DNA from: an uncultured Eubacteriales bacterium
GTDB taxonomy: Bacteria; Bacillota; Clostridia; Oscillospirales; CAG-272
Length of the DNA stretch: 42,435 nucleotides
Assembly: GCA_900546635.1 (NCBI GenBank)
Contig: URDS01000012.1
Span: 1 to 42,435, forward strand
Reading direction: 5' to 3'
Part shown: piece after piece, positions 31,845 to 40,452 of the stretch
How the letters are laid out: each line of letters opens with the position of its first letter
Numbering within the stretch: position 1 is the first letter of the stretch
Position numbers and translations under genes: made by a program
The notes under the pieces: generated by a model
What the model was told of the DNA's origin: nothing
Seen by the model: only the letters and a program-made list of their open reading frames with translations
Databases searched by the model: none

Positions 31845-32795
31845 ATGAAAGAACAGTTCAGAAATCCGATTACCGAGAGCGGTCCGGATCCATTTGTTGT
31901 TTTTTTTGAAGAGAGATATTATTATGTGTACAGCGCGGCGGGCGGTTTGTACGTCAGCTGTGCGGAAAATATCCATAAACTGAAACGAGACGGCAAAAAT
32001 GTGTTTATGCCGCCGGAGGGCACTATGTATTCAAAGGAATACTGGGCGCCTGAAATTCATCTGATCGACGGCAAATGGTATCTGTATGTCGCGGCGGATG
32101 ACGGACAAAATGCAAATCATCGGATGTATGTGCTGGAATCGGAGAACGGCCGGCCGGACGGCAGCTATAAAATGCTCGGAAAAATCAGCGACCCGTCGGA
32201 TTGCTGGGCGATCGACGGCACGGTGATGCACTATGGCGGCCGGCTTTATTTCGTTTGGTCGGGTTGGGAACACGCCGGCAACACCATGCAGAATCTTTAT
32301 ATTGCGCCTATGTCCTCGCCGACCGAGATTTCCGGTATGCGCGTGCGTATTTCCACGCCGGAGTATGACTGGGAATGCCGCGGCGCGGGGCCGACCAAGA
32401 CCGGAAAAGAACTCCCCAAGGTGAACGAAGGGCCGCAGATTCTTTATAAAGACGATGCGGTACATATTATCTACTCCGCGAGCGGAAGCTGGTGCAGGCA
32501 CTATTGCCTCGGACGCTTGACATTCCGCGGCGGCGATCCGCTGGATCCGAAATGCTGGAAAAAGCATGAGACCGCGGTATTTGGCGAAAACGAGGGCGCT
32601 TACGGCCCCGGACATTGTTCGTTTACAAAGAGTGTGGACGGCAGCGAGGACTTCATTGTTTACCATGCGCGCCTGGATGCTTCAGGCGGCTGGCAGGGGC
32701 GCGGTATGCGCGCGCAGCCGTTTACCTGGGACGGGGACGTTCCGGTTTTCGGATGTCCGGCTACACCGGATGAATGGGTAAAAATCCCGGTTTGA
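31845..32795 (+). CDS. Glycoside hydrolase family 43 protein (arabinofuranosidase/xylosidase type)
   Basis: 316 residues, a single five-bladed beta-propeller domain without signal peptide, so probably acting on imported oligosaccharides. The catalytic triad order of GH43 is present: Asp15 in SGPDPFVV as base, Asp124 in WAIDGTVM as the pKa modulator, and Glu195 in KVNEGPQI as acid. EYWAPEIHLIDGKWYLYVA is the second-blade signature. Substrate is likely arabinose- or xylose-containing side chains. Followed by an aldose epimerase, a sensible partner that interconverts the anomers released. Preceded by ACGGAGCGG. Confidence 0.9.
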   Translation: MKEQFRNPITESGPDPFVVFFEERYYYVYSAAGGLYVSCAENIHKLKRDGKNVFMPPEGTMYSKEYWAPEIHLIDGKWYLYVAADDGQNANHRMYVLESENGRPDGSYKMLGKISDPSDCWAIDGTVMHYGGRLYFVWSGWEHAGNTMQNLYIAPMSSPTEISGMRVRISTPEYDWECRGAGPTKTGKELPKVNEGPQILYKDDAVHIIYSASGSWCRHYCLGRLTFRGGDPLDPKCWKKHETAVFGENEGAYGPGHCSFTKSVDGSEDFIVYHARLDASGGWQGRGMRAQPFTWDGDVPVFGCPATPDEWVKIPV

Positions 32796-32848
32796 TGGGA
32801 CTTTGTATGATTTTGTAAAAAATAAATTGAATATAAGAGGGTAAGATT

Positions 32849-33727
32849 TTGAAGTACATACTGGAAAATGAACAACTGAAAGTCGCGGTGGCTACAAGAG
32901 GAGCCGAACTTCAGAGCTTGTATTCCAAGTCTCTGGAAAAAGAGTTTTTGTGGCAGCCCGGCGCGGAGATATGGAACGCGCACTCAATTCTTTTGTTCCC
33001 GAATCCGGGACGCATTGCGCATGACCGCACGATCATCGGCGGTAAAGAGTATCCGGCTACGATGCACGGTTTTGCTAAAGATATGGAGTTTACGGCTGCC
33101 GAGGCGACCGATACCCGTCTTGCTTTGGAACTGGCGGCAAATGAGGACACGCGCTTTTTCCTTCCGTATGCATTCTTGTTCCGTGTGATTTTTGAACTGA
33201 AAGGCGATCTTTTGGAGCAGCGTCTTGAGGTTGTCAATCAGGATAAGCAGACCATTTATTTTTCGCTCGGCGCACATCCCGGTTTTTATTGCCCGATCGA
33301 TTTGTCCGAGAGCGGCGACGATTATGTGCTTCGGTTTGACCGCTCACAGGAGATTGATCTTTTGGAGAGCGAGGAGGGCACCCGTCTTTTGACCGGCAAA
33401 AAGACGCCGTTTACCAAGGGCGGCACCGATATTTTCGTCGGCGAGCATTTCTTTGACAACGGACCGATGCTGTTCGGCAATGTCAAGGCGGATACGATCA
33501 CGCTGCTTTCCAAAAAATCGGGTCGTTTTGTTGAGATGGGCATCCGTGATTTCCCGTATATGTGTCTTTGGGGCGTCGGCGCAAAAATGCAGATTCTCTG
33601 CATTGAGCCTTGGTGCGGTATGAGCGATCTCACAAATACGGATCATGTTTGGGAAACCAAGCTCGGAATCGAGAAAGCGGAAGTGGGCGAAACTTTTGCC
33701 CGCACGCTGACCTATCGTGTTGGTTGA
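32849..33727 (+). CDS. Aldose 1-epimerase family protein
   Basis: 292 residues, starting at TTG 32849 with AGAGGG just upstream; no better start exists. Galactose-mutarotase-like fold with the blocks FLWQPGAEIWNAHSILLFPN, GKEYPATMHGFAKDM with the catalytic His, FSLGAHPGFYCPI with the second His, and a C-terminal CIEPWCGMSD with the acidic residue. It belongs to the LacX/YeaD-like branch, catalysing anomeric interconversion of sugars or sugar phosphates. It lies 53 bases after the GH43 gene and probably shares its transcript. The next gene pair has its own promoter and T-box. Confidence 0.87.
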   Translation: MKYILENEQLKVAVATRGAELQSLYSKSLEKEFLWQPGAEIWNAHSILLFPNPGRIAHDRTIIGGKEYPATMHGFAKDMEFTAAEATDTRLALELAANEDTRFFLPYAFLFRVIFELKGDLLEQRLEVVNQDKQTIYFSLGAHPGFYCPIDLSESGDDYVLRFDRSQEIDLLESEEGTRLLTGKKTPFTKGGTDIFVGEHFFDNGPMLFGNVKADTITLLSKKSGRFVEMGIRDFPYMCLWGVGAKMQILCIEPWCGMSDLTNTDHVWETKLGIEKAEVGETFARTLTYRVG

Positions 33728-33735
33728 AAAAAGTA

Positions 33736-33764
33736 TTGCAATTTAAAAAAGAATGTGGTATAAC
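33736..33764 (+). promoter_or_regulatory. Promoter of the pheST operon
   Basis: TTGCAA (33736-33741) and TATAAC (33759-33764) are 17 bases apart and start right after the epimerase stop. The T-box leader follows. Confidence 0.65.
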
Positions 33765-34119
33765 TAAAGGCAGGATGTCGCCTGCCTTCGGCGGAGGCGT
33801 TGGCTTTTGCCGGTGACGGGCGGTCTGTTGTCGAAGCGCTCTTGAAAAAGGGCGGTCCCTTATCGAATACCGAAGAATAAAGGCGCTGATGAAGTTTGCC
33901 GTGTCCGATAAAACGTATACAGAGAGAATCGTTTTGGCTGTAAGCGGTTTTGCGTTTGGACATGCGCGTTTCGCTTCGGAGCCGGCAGGGTGAAACAAAG
34001 TAGCCCGGTTCGGGTGCTCCCGTTACAGAGCGGTAAAGTGTCGGCTTTATGTCGGAATGCGGGTGGTACCGCGGATGTTGATCACAATGTCCGTCCCAGC
34101 GATTGGGGCGGACTTTTTT
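33765..34119 (+). promoter_or_regulatory. T-box riboswitch (tRNA-Phe sensing) ahead of pheST
   Basis: The leader senses uncharged tRNA and allows read-through when it is bound. Stem I is built from GGC (33882-33884) with GCC (33981-33983), a K-turn-like GCTGAT/GGA, GAAG (33891-33894) with CTTC (33974-33977), and an upper helix bearing AGAGAG and the apical GGCTGTAAG. The internal loop 3' side contains TTC at 33970-33972, the Phe specifier expected for pheS. The linker CGTTACAGAG (34021-34030) and the T-box GGGTGGTACCGCGG (34061-34074) come next. The terminator is GTCCGTCCCA (34089-34098) with TGGGGCGGAC (34104-34113) plus six T. About 115 bases of extra sequence precede stem I, with a GGCAGG/CCTGCC hairpin at its start. 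Confidence 0.92.
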
Positions 34120-34166
34120 CGTTGTTCAAATTTTATAGTATATAGGAAATAGGAGGCGTTTTGAAT

Positions 34167-35183
34167 TTGAAAGAAATGCTGGAAAAAATCAAAGCCGAAG
34201 CGGCGGCCAAGCTTGAGGCGGCCAATGCCGATATAGAGGCGATTCGTGTGCAGTATCTCGGAAAAAAGGGAGAACTGACCGGTGTGCTGCGCGGCATGGG
34301 GGCGCTCAGCGCGGAGGAGCGTCCGAAAATCGGTCAGTTGGCAAATGAAGTGCGCGCGTATATCGAACAGCGCATTGAGGACCGGCGCGCAGCGCAGGAA
34401 GCGGCGGCATTGCAGCAGCGGCTTGCGGGCGAGACGGTGGATGTCACCATGCCGGTAGAACCGATGGAGCACGGTGTGCGCCATCCGCTTTCGATTGTGC
34501 AGTCCGAGCTTGAAGATATTTTTATCGGTCTCGGCTTTGAAATTGCGGAGGGGCCGGAGGTTGAGTATGATTATTACAATTTCCAGGCGCTGAATATTCC
34601 CGAAAATCACCCGGCGCGGGACACGCAGGATACGTTCTATATTACGGATAAAATCCTGCTCCGTTCTCAAACTTCGCCCGTGCAGGTTCGCACCATGGAG
34701 AAAAAGCGTCCTCCGATCCGCGTGATTTCGCCCGGACGCGTATATCGTTCGGACGCTGTGGACGCCACGCATTCGCCGCTTTTCCATCAGCTTGAGGGAC
34801 TTGTGGTGGATAAGGGCATTACCATGGGGGATTTGAAAGGGACGCTTGAACTGTTTGCGAAAAAGATGTTCGGCGAAGATACAAAAATCCGCTTCCGTCC
34901 GCATCATTTTCCGTTCACCGAACCCTCGGCGGAGGTGGATGTCTCCTGCTTTGTCTGCGGCGGCAAGGGCTGCGCGCTTTGCAAAGGAGAGGGATGGATC
35001 GAGATTCTCGGCGCGGGCATGGTGCATCCCAATGTGCTGCGCGGCTGTGACATTGATCCGGATGAATACAGCGGCTTTGCTTTCGGTATGGGAATCGAGC
35101 GCATCGTTATGCGCAAATACAACATTCATGACATGCGATTGCTCTATGAGAACGATGTTCGGTTCTTAGAGCAGTTCAGATAA
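34167..35183 (+). CDS. pheS: Phenylalanine--tRNA ligase alpha subunit
   Basis: Catalytic subunit of the class II (alpha-beta)2 enzyme charging tRNA-Phe. About 339 residues. The N-terminal coiled coil (LEKIKAEAAAKLEAANADIE) binds tRNA. Class II motifs follow: motif 2 around RVYRSDAVDATHSPLFHQLEG, and motif 3 GFAFGMGIERIVMRKY. The CFVCGGKGCALCKGEGWIE segment is typical of Bacillota PheS. The start is a TTG: 34167 is ten bases from AGGAGG, while the in-frame TTG 34161 is only four bases away, so 34167 is preferred with some doubt. pheT begins 13 bases after its stop. Controlled by the T-box. Confidence 0.96.
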   Translation: MKEMLEKIKAEAAAKLEAANADIEAIRVQYLGKKGELTGVLRGMGALSAEERPKIGQLANEVRAYIEQRIEDRRAAQEAAALQQRLAGETVDVTMPVEPMEHGVRHPLSIVQSELEDIFIGLGFEIAEGPEVEYDYYNFQALNIPENHPARDTQDTFYITDKILLRSQTSPVQVRTMEKKRPPIRVISPGRVYRSDAVDATHSPLFHQLEGLVVDKGITMGDLKGTLELFAKKMFGEDTKIRFRPHHFPFTEPSAEVDVSCFVCGGKGCALCKGEGWIEILGAGMVHPNVLRGCDIDPDEYSGFAFGMGIERIVMRKYNIHDMRLLYENDVRFLEQFR

Positions 35184-35196
35184 GGAGGACGGACAG

Positions 35197-37584
35197 ATGA
35201 ATCTTTCAAGAAAATGGCTGTCTGACTTTGTTGACGTCCGGGATATATCAAATAAGGAGTACTGCGACCGCATGACGGCTACCGGTTCCAAGGTGGAGGG
35301 ATTTACGGTACTCGGGGATGATATTGACAATGTGGTTGTCGGCAAAATCCTGAAAATTTCAAAGCATGAAAATTCCGATCATTTGCAGATTTGTTCGGTC
35401 GATGTCGGAGAATCGGCGCCCGTACAGATTGTGACCGGCGCGCAGAATATTTTTGAGGGCGCGGTGATTCCGGTCGCCAAGGCAAACTCGCATTTGCCGG
35501 GCGGCGTTACGATTAAACCCGGCAAGCTGCGCGGGGTGGAGTCAAACGGTATGCTCTGCTCCATCGGCGAGCTTGGACTGACGCTGCATGATATGCCGGA
35601 CGCTGTCGAGGACGGTATCTGTATTTTAAATGATTCGTTCGGGGAGATGATCGGCCGGGATATTCGGGATGCGCTGATGCTTGCGGACGATGTCGTGGAG
35701 TTTGAAATCACGCCCAACCGTCCGGACTGCCTGTCCGTGATCGGTCTTGCCCGTGAGACAGCCGCTTCGTTTGGCCGTCCGGCGCACATTCCTGAACCGA
35801 AAGTGCAGGAGGCGGGCGGCAGCGTTGATACGTATATCAAGGTGAAAATCGACGCGCCCGAACTTTGTCCGCGTTATACGGCGCGCGTGGTGCGCGATGT
35901 AAAAATCGCGCCCTCTCCGCTTTGGCTGCGGATGCGCCTGCGGGCGGCCGGTGTTCGCCCGATTAACAATATTGTGGATATTACCAACTATGTTATGCTG
36001 GAATACGGCCAGCCGATGCATGCGTTTGACTATGCCTGCATAGACGGCAGCGCGATTACCGTGCGCCGTGCCGGAAAGGGCGAGGCGTTCCGTTCGCTGG
36101 ACGGGAAGGATCATACGCTTGAGGACGGAATGCTGGTTATTGCGGACGATCACAAAGCGGTTGCGCTTGCCGGTGTGATGGGCGGCGAGAACTCTGAGAT
36201 CACGTCCGATACCAAGACCGTTGTATTTGAATCGGCCTGCTTCAGCGGTCCGTCTGTCCGTGTCACTTCCAGAAAACTCGGTATGCGCACGGAGTCATCC
36301 GGACGCTTTGAAAAGGGACTTGACCGCGAAAATACCTATCCCGCGCTGGAGCGCGCCTGCGAGCTTGTCAATCTGCTCGGCGCTGGCGAAGTGGTCGGCG
36401 GTGTGGTAGATGTATATCCGGGCAAGCAGGAACGCACAGTACTCAAACTTGAGCCGGAGCGCATCAATCGTTTCCTCGGCATCAATGTCAGCGGCGAGTA
36501 TATGCGGCAGGTGCTGACAAGCCTCTATTTCAAAGTGGACGGCGACCGCGTCGAGGTTCCGTCTTTCCGCGAGGATGTGGCCTGTATGAACGACCTTGCG
36601 GAAGAGGTTGTGCGGATTTACGGCTATAATGAGATTTGCTCCACGGGGATTTCGGGCAATATGACGCAGGGACAGCGCAATGCGCCGCAGCGCTTTGAAT
36701 ACGGCCTGCACAGCGTGCTTTGCGGCATGGGACTTGACGAGATCAATACATTCTCGTTTATCTCGCCGAAGTATTACGATAAAATCAATCTGCCGTCTGA
36801 CAGCGGTTTGCGCAAGTCGGTTACAATTCTGAATCCGCTGGGTGAAGATACAAGCGTTATGCGTACAACGGCTCTGCCCTCGATGATGGAAGTGCTGGCG
36901 CGCAACGCCAATTTCTCCAACGAAAACGTCGGACTTTATGAAGTGGCGACTGTTTATATTCCCGCCGGTGCGGATACGCTTCCGGATGAGCGCAAAGTTT
37001 TGACGCTTGGGTTCTACGGAAAGGGCGATTTCTATACGCTCAAATCCATGTGTGAATCCGTGCTTGCGTATGCGCGCGTTTCTGCGGAGTATGTGCGGCA
37101 GACCGAAAATGTTTCCTATCATCCGGGACGCTGCGCGGAGCTTCGCACGGCGGACGGCGCGTATCTCGGCGTTTTGGGACAGATTCATCCGTCGGTCGCG
37201 GAAAATTACGGCATGGATACGCCGGTATATGTTGCACAAATGGATCTTCGGACGCTCTTTGAAAAACGCGGAGCGGAACCTGAGTATCGTCCGCTGCCGA
37301 AGTTCCCGTCATCTGCGCGTGATTTCTCCTTTGTCTGTGCGGAGGCCCTTGAAATCGGCGCGATTGAGAAAGCGATTCATTCAAGCGGCGTAAAGCTTTT
37401 GGAAAATGTTCGTCTTGTGGATGTTTATCGCGGCTTGCAGATCGGAGAGGGCAAAAAGAGCGTAACCTTCCGAATCACGCTGCGTGCTGCGGATCATACG
37501 CTTACGGTTGAAGAAGCGGATAAAGCAGCAAAGAAGATACTCGGCGCTCTGGAGCGCGCGCTCGGTATTACAATACGCCAGTAA
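35197..37584 (+). CDS. pheT: Phenylalanine--tRNA ligase beta subunit
   Basis: 795 residues, full length. An N-terminal EMAP/OB-type tRNA-binding domain (VVVGKILKISKHENSDHLQI, SNGMLCSIGELGL) precedes B3/B4 editing domains that hydrolyse Tyr-tRNA-Phe (TPNRPDCLSVIGLARE, INNIVDITNYVMLEYGQPMHAFD). B5 follows (SFREDVACMNDLAEEVVRIYGYNE), then the class II-like core, and the C-terminal FDX-ACB anticodon-binding domain (KFPSSARDFSFVCAEAL, then VTFRITLRAADHTLTVEEAD). Forms the heterotetramer with PheS. Ends in a strong terminator; repeat copy 2 follows. Confidence 0.97.
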   Translation: MNLSRKWLSDFVDVRDISNKEYCDRMTATGSKVEGFTVLGDDIDNVVVGKILKISKHENSDHLQICSVDVGESAPVQIVTGAQNIFEGAVIPVAKANSHLPGGVTIKPGKLRGVESNGMLCSIGELGLTLHDMPDAVEDGICILNDSFGEMIGRDIRDALMLADDVVEFEITPNRPDCLSVIGLARETAASFGRPAHIPEPKVQEAGGSVDTYIKVKIDAPELCPRYTARVVRDVKIAPSPLWLRMRLRAAGVRPINNIVDITNYVMLEYGQPMHAFDYACIDGSAITVRRAGKGEAFRSLDGKDHTLEDGMLVIADDHKAVALAGVMGGENSEITSDTKTVVFESACFSGPSVRVTSRKLGMRTESSGRFEKGLDRENTYPALERACELVNLLGAGEVVGGVVDVYPGKQERTVLKLEPERINRFLGINVSGEYMRQVLTSLYFKVDGDRVEVPSFREDVACMNDLAEEVVRIYGYNEICSTGISGNMTQGQRNAPQRFEYGLHSVLCGMGLDEINTFSFISPKYYDKINLPSDSGLRKSVTILNPLGEDTSVMRTTALPSMMEVLARNANFSNENVGLYEVATVYIPAGADTLPDERKVLTLGFYGKGDFYTLKSMCESVLAYARVSAEYVRQTENVSYHPGRCAELRTADGAYLGVLGQIHPSVAENYGMDTPVYVAQMDLRTLFEKRGAEPEYRPLPKFPSSARDFSFVCAEALEIGAIEKAIHSSGVKLLENVRLVDVYRGLQIGEGKKSVTFRITLRAADHTLTVEEADKAAKKILGALERALGITIRQ

Positions 37585-37592
37585 AAAAAGAT

Positions 37593-37624
37593 AAGCCCGC
37601 CGGCATTTTATTGCCGGCGGGCTT
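37593..37624 (+). terminator. Terminator of pheST
   Basis: A perfect 13-bp stem, AAGCCCGCCGGCA with TGCCGGCGGGCTT, loop TTTTAT, nine bases after the pheT stop. Repeat copy 2 begins three bases beyond it. Confidence 0.85.
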
Positions 37625-37626
37625 TC

Positions 37627-37838
37627 GTCTGTTGATAAAGTGAAAACTGCGAATACAATACGTTTACAAGGCGGACATGCGCCGCCTTGTAAACACCTTG
37701 CGGGCGTGACGGCGCGAATACACCTCCCGAAGGAGGACTCCTTTGTGGCGTCAGGACTCCTCCCGGCTACGCCGGGCCCCTCCTCACGCCTATACGCGCC
37801 CTATCGTCGAAAAACCTTGGTTTTTCGACGGTCTGAAG
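37627..37838. repeat. Dispersed structured repeat, copy 2
   Basis: About 212 bases with the same ends as copy 1 (7303-7467). The 52-base identical block is at 37657-37708 and includes the 13-bp hairpin (37662-37674 with 37682-37694). The right hairpin here is a perfect 12-bp stem (37805-37816 with 37819-37830, loop TT). The centre is about 50 bases longer than in copy 1 and unrelated, holding two more hairpins: GGAGGACTCC with GGACTCCTCC (one mismatch) and CCCGGC/GCCGGG around TAC. GGCGTGA and TCACGCC close this part, as the equivalent outer pair does in copy 1. Confidence 0.75.
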
Positions 37839-37863
37839 CGGTCTGGATACTTCCAGACCGCTT
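37836..37863. terminator. Hairpin at the end of the PPi-PFK gene
   Basis: A perfect 12-bp stem, AAGCGGTCTGGA with TCCAGACCGCTT, loop TACT, lies 14 bases past the minus-strand PFK stop. The minus-strand tail is not T-rich, so termination efficiency is uncertain. Confidence 0.5.
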
Positions 37864-37877
37864 TCAAAATGCGCTTT

Positions 37878-39113
37878 TCAGATTTTAAAATGCACAGGCA
37901 GTCCCGCTTCCCGGCGATAGCGGATTTCACCCTCAATCAGCGGACGCAGGTAGTCCAGGCATTTATCGGTCACGTTGTTGCCGGAGGGGGTAATGAATGC
38001 GTCCGGCACGCGCCGCACTTTATTGGCCACCTCGCGGACATCCACGCTGTCAATGGTGATTTTATACCCGACCTTGCTCCGGTTAAAATTCATCATATGA
38101 CCGCTGATACCGCGCAGGGCAAATTCGACCGCGCGCCGGCCGATTTGCACCGATTCCCGTATGTCCGTGCGGGAGGCGATATGCGAGGCGCAGCGCTGCG
38201 AGGTATTAAATTCGACCGCGCGCGTTTTGCAGCCGATTTCTTCACGCAGTGCAAGCGCAAGACAGGTACCGGTACCGGAAAGCTGCGTATGACCGAATGC
38301 GTCCGATTTGCGTCCGGGCAGACTCTCGCATACATAGCTTCCGTTAGAAAATTTAATGCCCTCGGAGACGGCGATGACTACGTTCGGATGCGCTTTGAGC
38401 GCTGTGCGCACGTCCGAAAAAAAACTGTTCATATCAAATTCGCGTTCGGGCAAATAGATGAAATCCGGGCAGCATCCGCCGGACAGGCGGGGCAGCGCGG
38501 CGGCGGCGGTCAGCCATCCGGCGTCCCGCCCCATGATTTCGGTGACTGTGACGGCTTTTGTCGTGTAGACGGCGCAGTCGCAGAGGATTTCCTTGACCGA
38601 GGTGGCTATGTACTTGGCCGCCGAACCGAAGCCGGGCGTGTGATCTGTGCCGAACAGATCGTTGTCGATGGTTTTCGGTACGCCGATCACGCGCATTTCA
38701 TAGCCGACGCTTTCGGTATACTGCGAGAGCTTTTGCACGGTGTCCATCGAGTCGTTTCCGCCGATATAAAAGAAAAAACGAATGTCGTATTTCTTGAATA
38801 TCTCCAGCATGTATTCAAACGGAAGCGGATTTTCAAGCGGATCCGGAAGCCTTTTGCGGCAGGACCCGAGCGCTGCCGCGGGGGTGGCCTCAAGGTCGGT
38901 GAAGCGCTGCTCACTGCTGAAGATCTTTCCGAGATCGACCAGCCGTTCCTCGCACAGCCCCTCGATGCCGTTGCGCATGCCGTAAATTTTGCCGATCGTG
39001 CCCTTTTCCGAGGCGGCGAGCGCCCCTCGGATTACGCCGGACAGCGTGGCGTTGATGGCAGCAGTCGGTCCCCCGGACTGTCCCACCACGGCGTTGCCGT
39101 AGAGTTTCTCCAT
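37878..39113 (-). CDS. Pyrophosphate-dependent 6-phosphofructokinase
   Basis: Glycolytic enzyme phosphorylating fructose 6-phosphate; 411 residues of the long PFK-A type. The N terminus VVGQSGGPTAAINATLSG is the phosphate loop. YIGGNDSMDTV has the GGND form and VIGVPKTIDNDL the Lys typical of PPi-linked enzymes, where ATP enzymes have GGDGS and a Gly in place of that Lys. GFGSAAKYIATSVKEI and EIMGRDAGWLTAAAAL complete the sugar site. PPi use suggests an energy-saving fermentative metabolism and reversible flux. It has its own promoter and stands alone between two plus-strand operons. Confidence 0.92.
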   Translation of the reverse strand: MEKLYGNAVVGQSGGPTAAINATLSGVIRGALAASEKGTIGKIYGMRNGIEGLCEERLVDLGKIFSSEQRFTDLEATPAAALGSCRKRLPDPLENPLPFEYMLEIFKKYDIRFFFYIGGNDSMDTVQKLSQYTESVGYEMRVIGVPKTIDNDLFGTDHTPGFGSAAKYIATSVKEILCDCAVYTTKAVTVTEIMGRDAGWLTAAAALPRLSGGCCPDFIYLPEREFDMNSFFSDVRTALKAHPNVVIAVSEGIKFSNGSYVCESLPGRKSDAFGHTQLSGTGTCLALALREEIGCKTRAVEFNTSQRCASHIASRTDIRESVQIGRRAVEFALRGISGHMMNFNRSKVGYKITIDSVDVREVANKVRRVPDAFITPSGNNVTDKCLDYLRPLIEGEIRYRREAGLPVHFKI

Positions 39114-39147
39114 TGTGAAATCTCCATTCTATTTTATTAACAGGAAT

Positions 39148-39176
39148 AGTATACCATATTTGTTTTTGGCCGTCAA
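39148..39176 (-). promoter_or_regulatory. Promoter of the PPi-PFK gene
   Basis: On the minus strand TTGACG (39171-39176) and TATACT (39148-39153) are exactly 17 bases apart, 35 bases before the start codon. Confidence 0.7.
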
Positions 39177-39325
39177 TCTGCCGACCAAAAAGAGCGTGAT
39201 TTTTTCAAGGGGGTATATGACCGAAGCGCGGATGCTTTTGTCGGATGCTCTTGACGGCGGCGTATGCTTATGATAAAGTAAGGTAGACTGTTTTGCGCGC
39301 GTTGCAGACTTACAGGAGGCAATAG

Positions 39326-40432
39326 ATGCAGGAGATGAAAGAAAAGGATCCGGATGCTTTGATGCAGGCCGGTGCGCGGCTGGGACTCGGAGACTGTCCG
39401 TCCCGCAGCGCCGAAGTCGCGGGCGGCTGGATCAACCGCACATGGAAAGTAACCTATCCGCGTCCGAACGGCCGCTGTGAGACGTATATTCTCCAGCGGA
39501 TCAACCGAAACGTGTTTCAAAATGCGCCGGCAGTGATGGAGAACATCGAAAAGGTTTCCGCGCACATTTTTTCAAAGCGCCCGGATACGGTCTTTCCGCG
39601 CTTTTGCCATGCACCCGACGGACGCAACTATTTTGAATCGCCGGACGGCGGTTTTTGGCGTGCCTATCGCTATATTGACGCGGAAACTTTCCTGTCGTGC
39701 CATGATTTGCAGGTGTTGTTTGAAGCCGGCGGCGCGCTCGGCGATTTTCAGGCGCATCTGTTGGATTTTGACGCGTCGTCTCTGCGGGAGACGATTCCCG
39801 GCTTTCACGATGCCGCGCGGTATTTGGAACGCTTGCTTGAGGCGAAAGCGGCGGATCCCCTCGGACGCGCGCGGGCGGTGCAGGCGGAATTTGCTTATCT
39901 TTGTTCCATGCGATCGGCCGCCGTGCGCCTTGGGGATGCGCGCGCCGCCGGACGTTTGCCGCTTCGCGTTACGCACAATGACACGAAGCTCAGCAATGTT
40001 CTGTTTGACCGCTGTACGCATAAACGTCTGACGCTGGTCGATCTGGATACGGTTATGCCCGGACTTGCCGCCTATGATTTCGGCGATATGGTGCGGTCTG
40101 CGGCGGCGACCGCGCCGGAGGATGCGGCAAATGCGTCGGATATGGCGCTTGATCTTGCCGGTTTTTCACAGATTGCCAAGGGGTATCTTGAGGCAGTGGG
40201 GGATGTTCTGACGGCGGACGAAAGACAGAGCCTTGCGTCCGGCGCGCTTGCGGCGACGCTGGAGACCGCCGTTCGCTTTTTGACGGATTATATAGAGGGA
40301 GACCGGTATTTCCGGATCCGGTATCCCGAACACAATTTGGTGCGCGCGCGCAGTCAGATTGCGCTTGCGCGTTCCATGGAGGCGCATTTTGCACAGATGC
40401 AGGGGATTATCTGTGCGCTTTCGGGCGGATAA
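39326..40432 (+). CDS. Phosphotransferase (APH fold), N-acetylhexosamine 1-kinase-like
   Basis: 368 residues with the aminoglycoside-kinase-like fold. The N lobe has VAGGWINRTWKVTY and the Arg/Asn-rich YILQRINRNVFQNAPAVMEN. The catalytic loop is LRVTHNDTKLSNVLFD, with the base Asp in HND, and the metal site is LVDLDTVMPGLAAYDFGDMVR. This THNDTK...DLDTVMPG pattern is that of bifidobacterial NahK/LnpB, which makes N-acetylhexosamine 1-phosphate in the galacto/lacto-N-biose pathway. No lacto-N-biose phosphorylase is in view, so the sugar specificity is an inference. AGGAGG stands just before the ATG. Twenty bases separate it from the glycosyltransferase. Confidence 0.82.
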   Translation: MQEMKEKDPDALMQAGARLGLGDCPSRSAEVAGGWINRTWKVTYPRPNGRCETYILQRINRNVFQNAPAVMENIEKVSAHIFSKRPDTVFPRFCHAPDGRNYFESPDGGFWRAYRYIDAETFLSCHDLQVLFEAGGALGDFQAHLLDFDASSLRETIPGFHDAARYLERLLEAKAADPLGRARAVQAEFAYLCSMRSAAVRLGDARAAGRLPLRVTHNDTKLSNVLFDRCTHKRLTLVDLDTVMPGLAAYDFGDMVRSAAATAPEDAANASDMALDLAGFSQIAKGYLEAVGDVLTADERQSLASGALAATLETAVRFLTDYIEGDRYFRIRYPEHNLVRARSQIALARSMEAHFAQMQGIICALSGG

Positions 40433-40452
40433 AAGAGCAGGGGGAAGATGGA

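Noticed and set aside
37743..39140. Plus-strand open frame of 465 codons over the phosphofructokinase gene
   Set aside because: The minus strand has a full PFK with all motifs, a promoter and a ribosome site. The plus frame is a shadow beginning inside the repeat.
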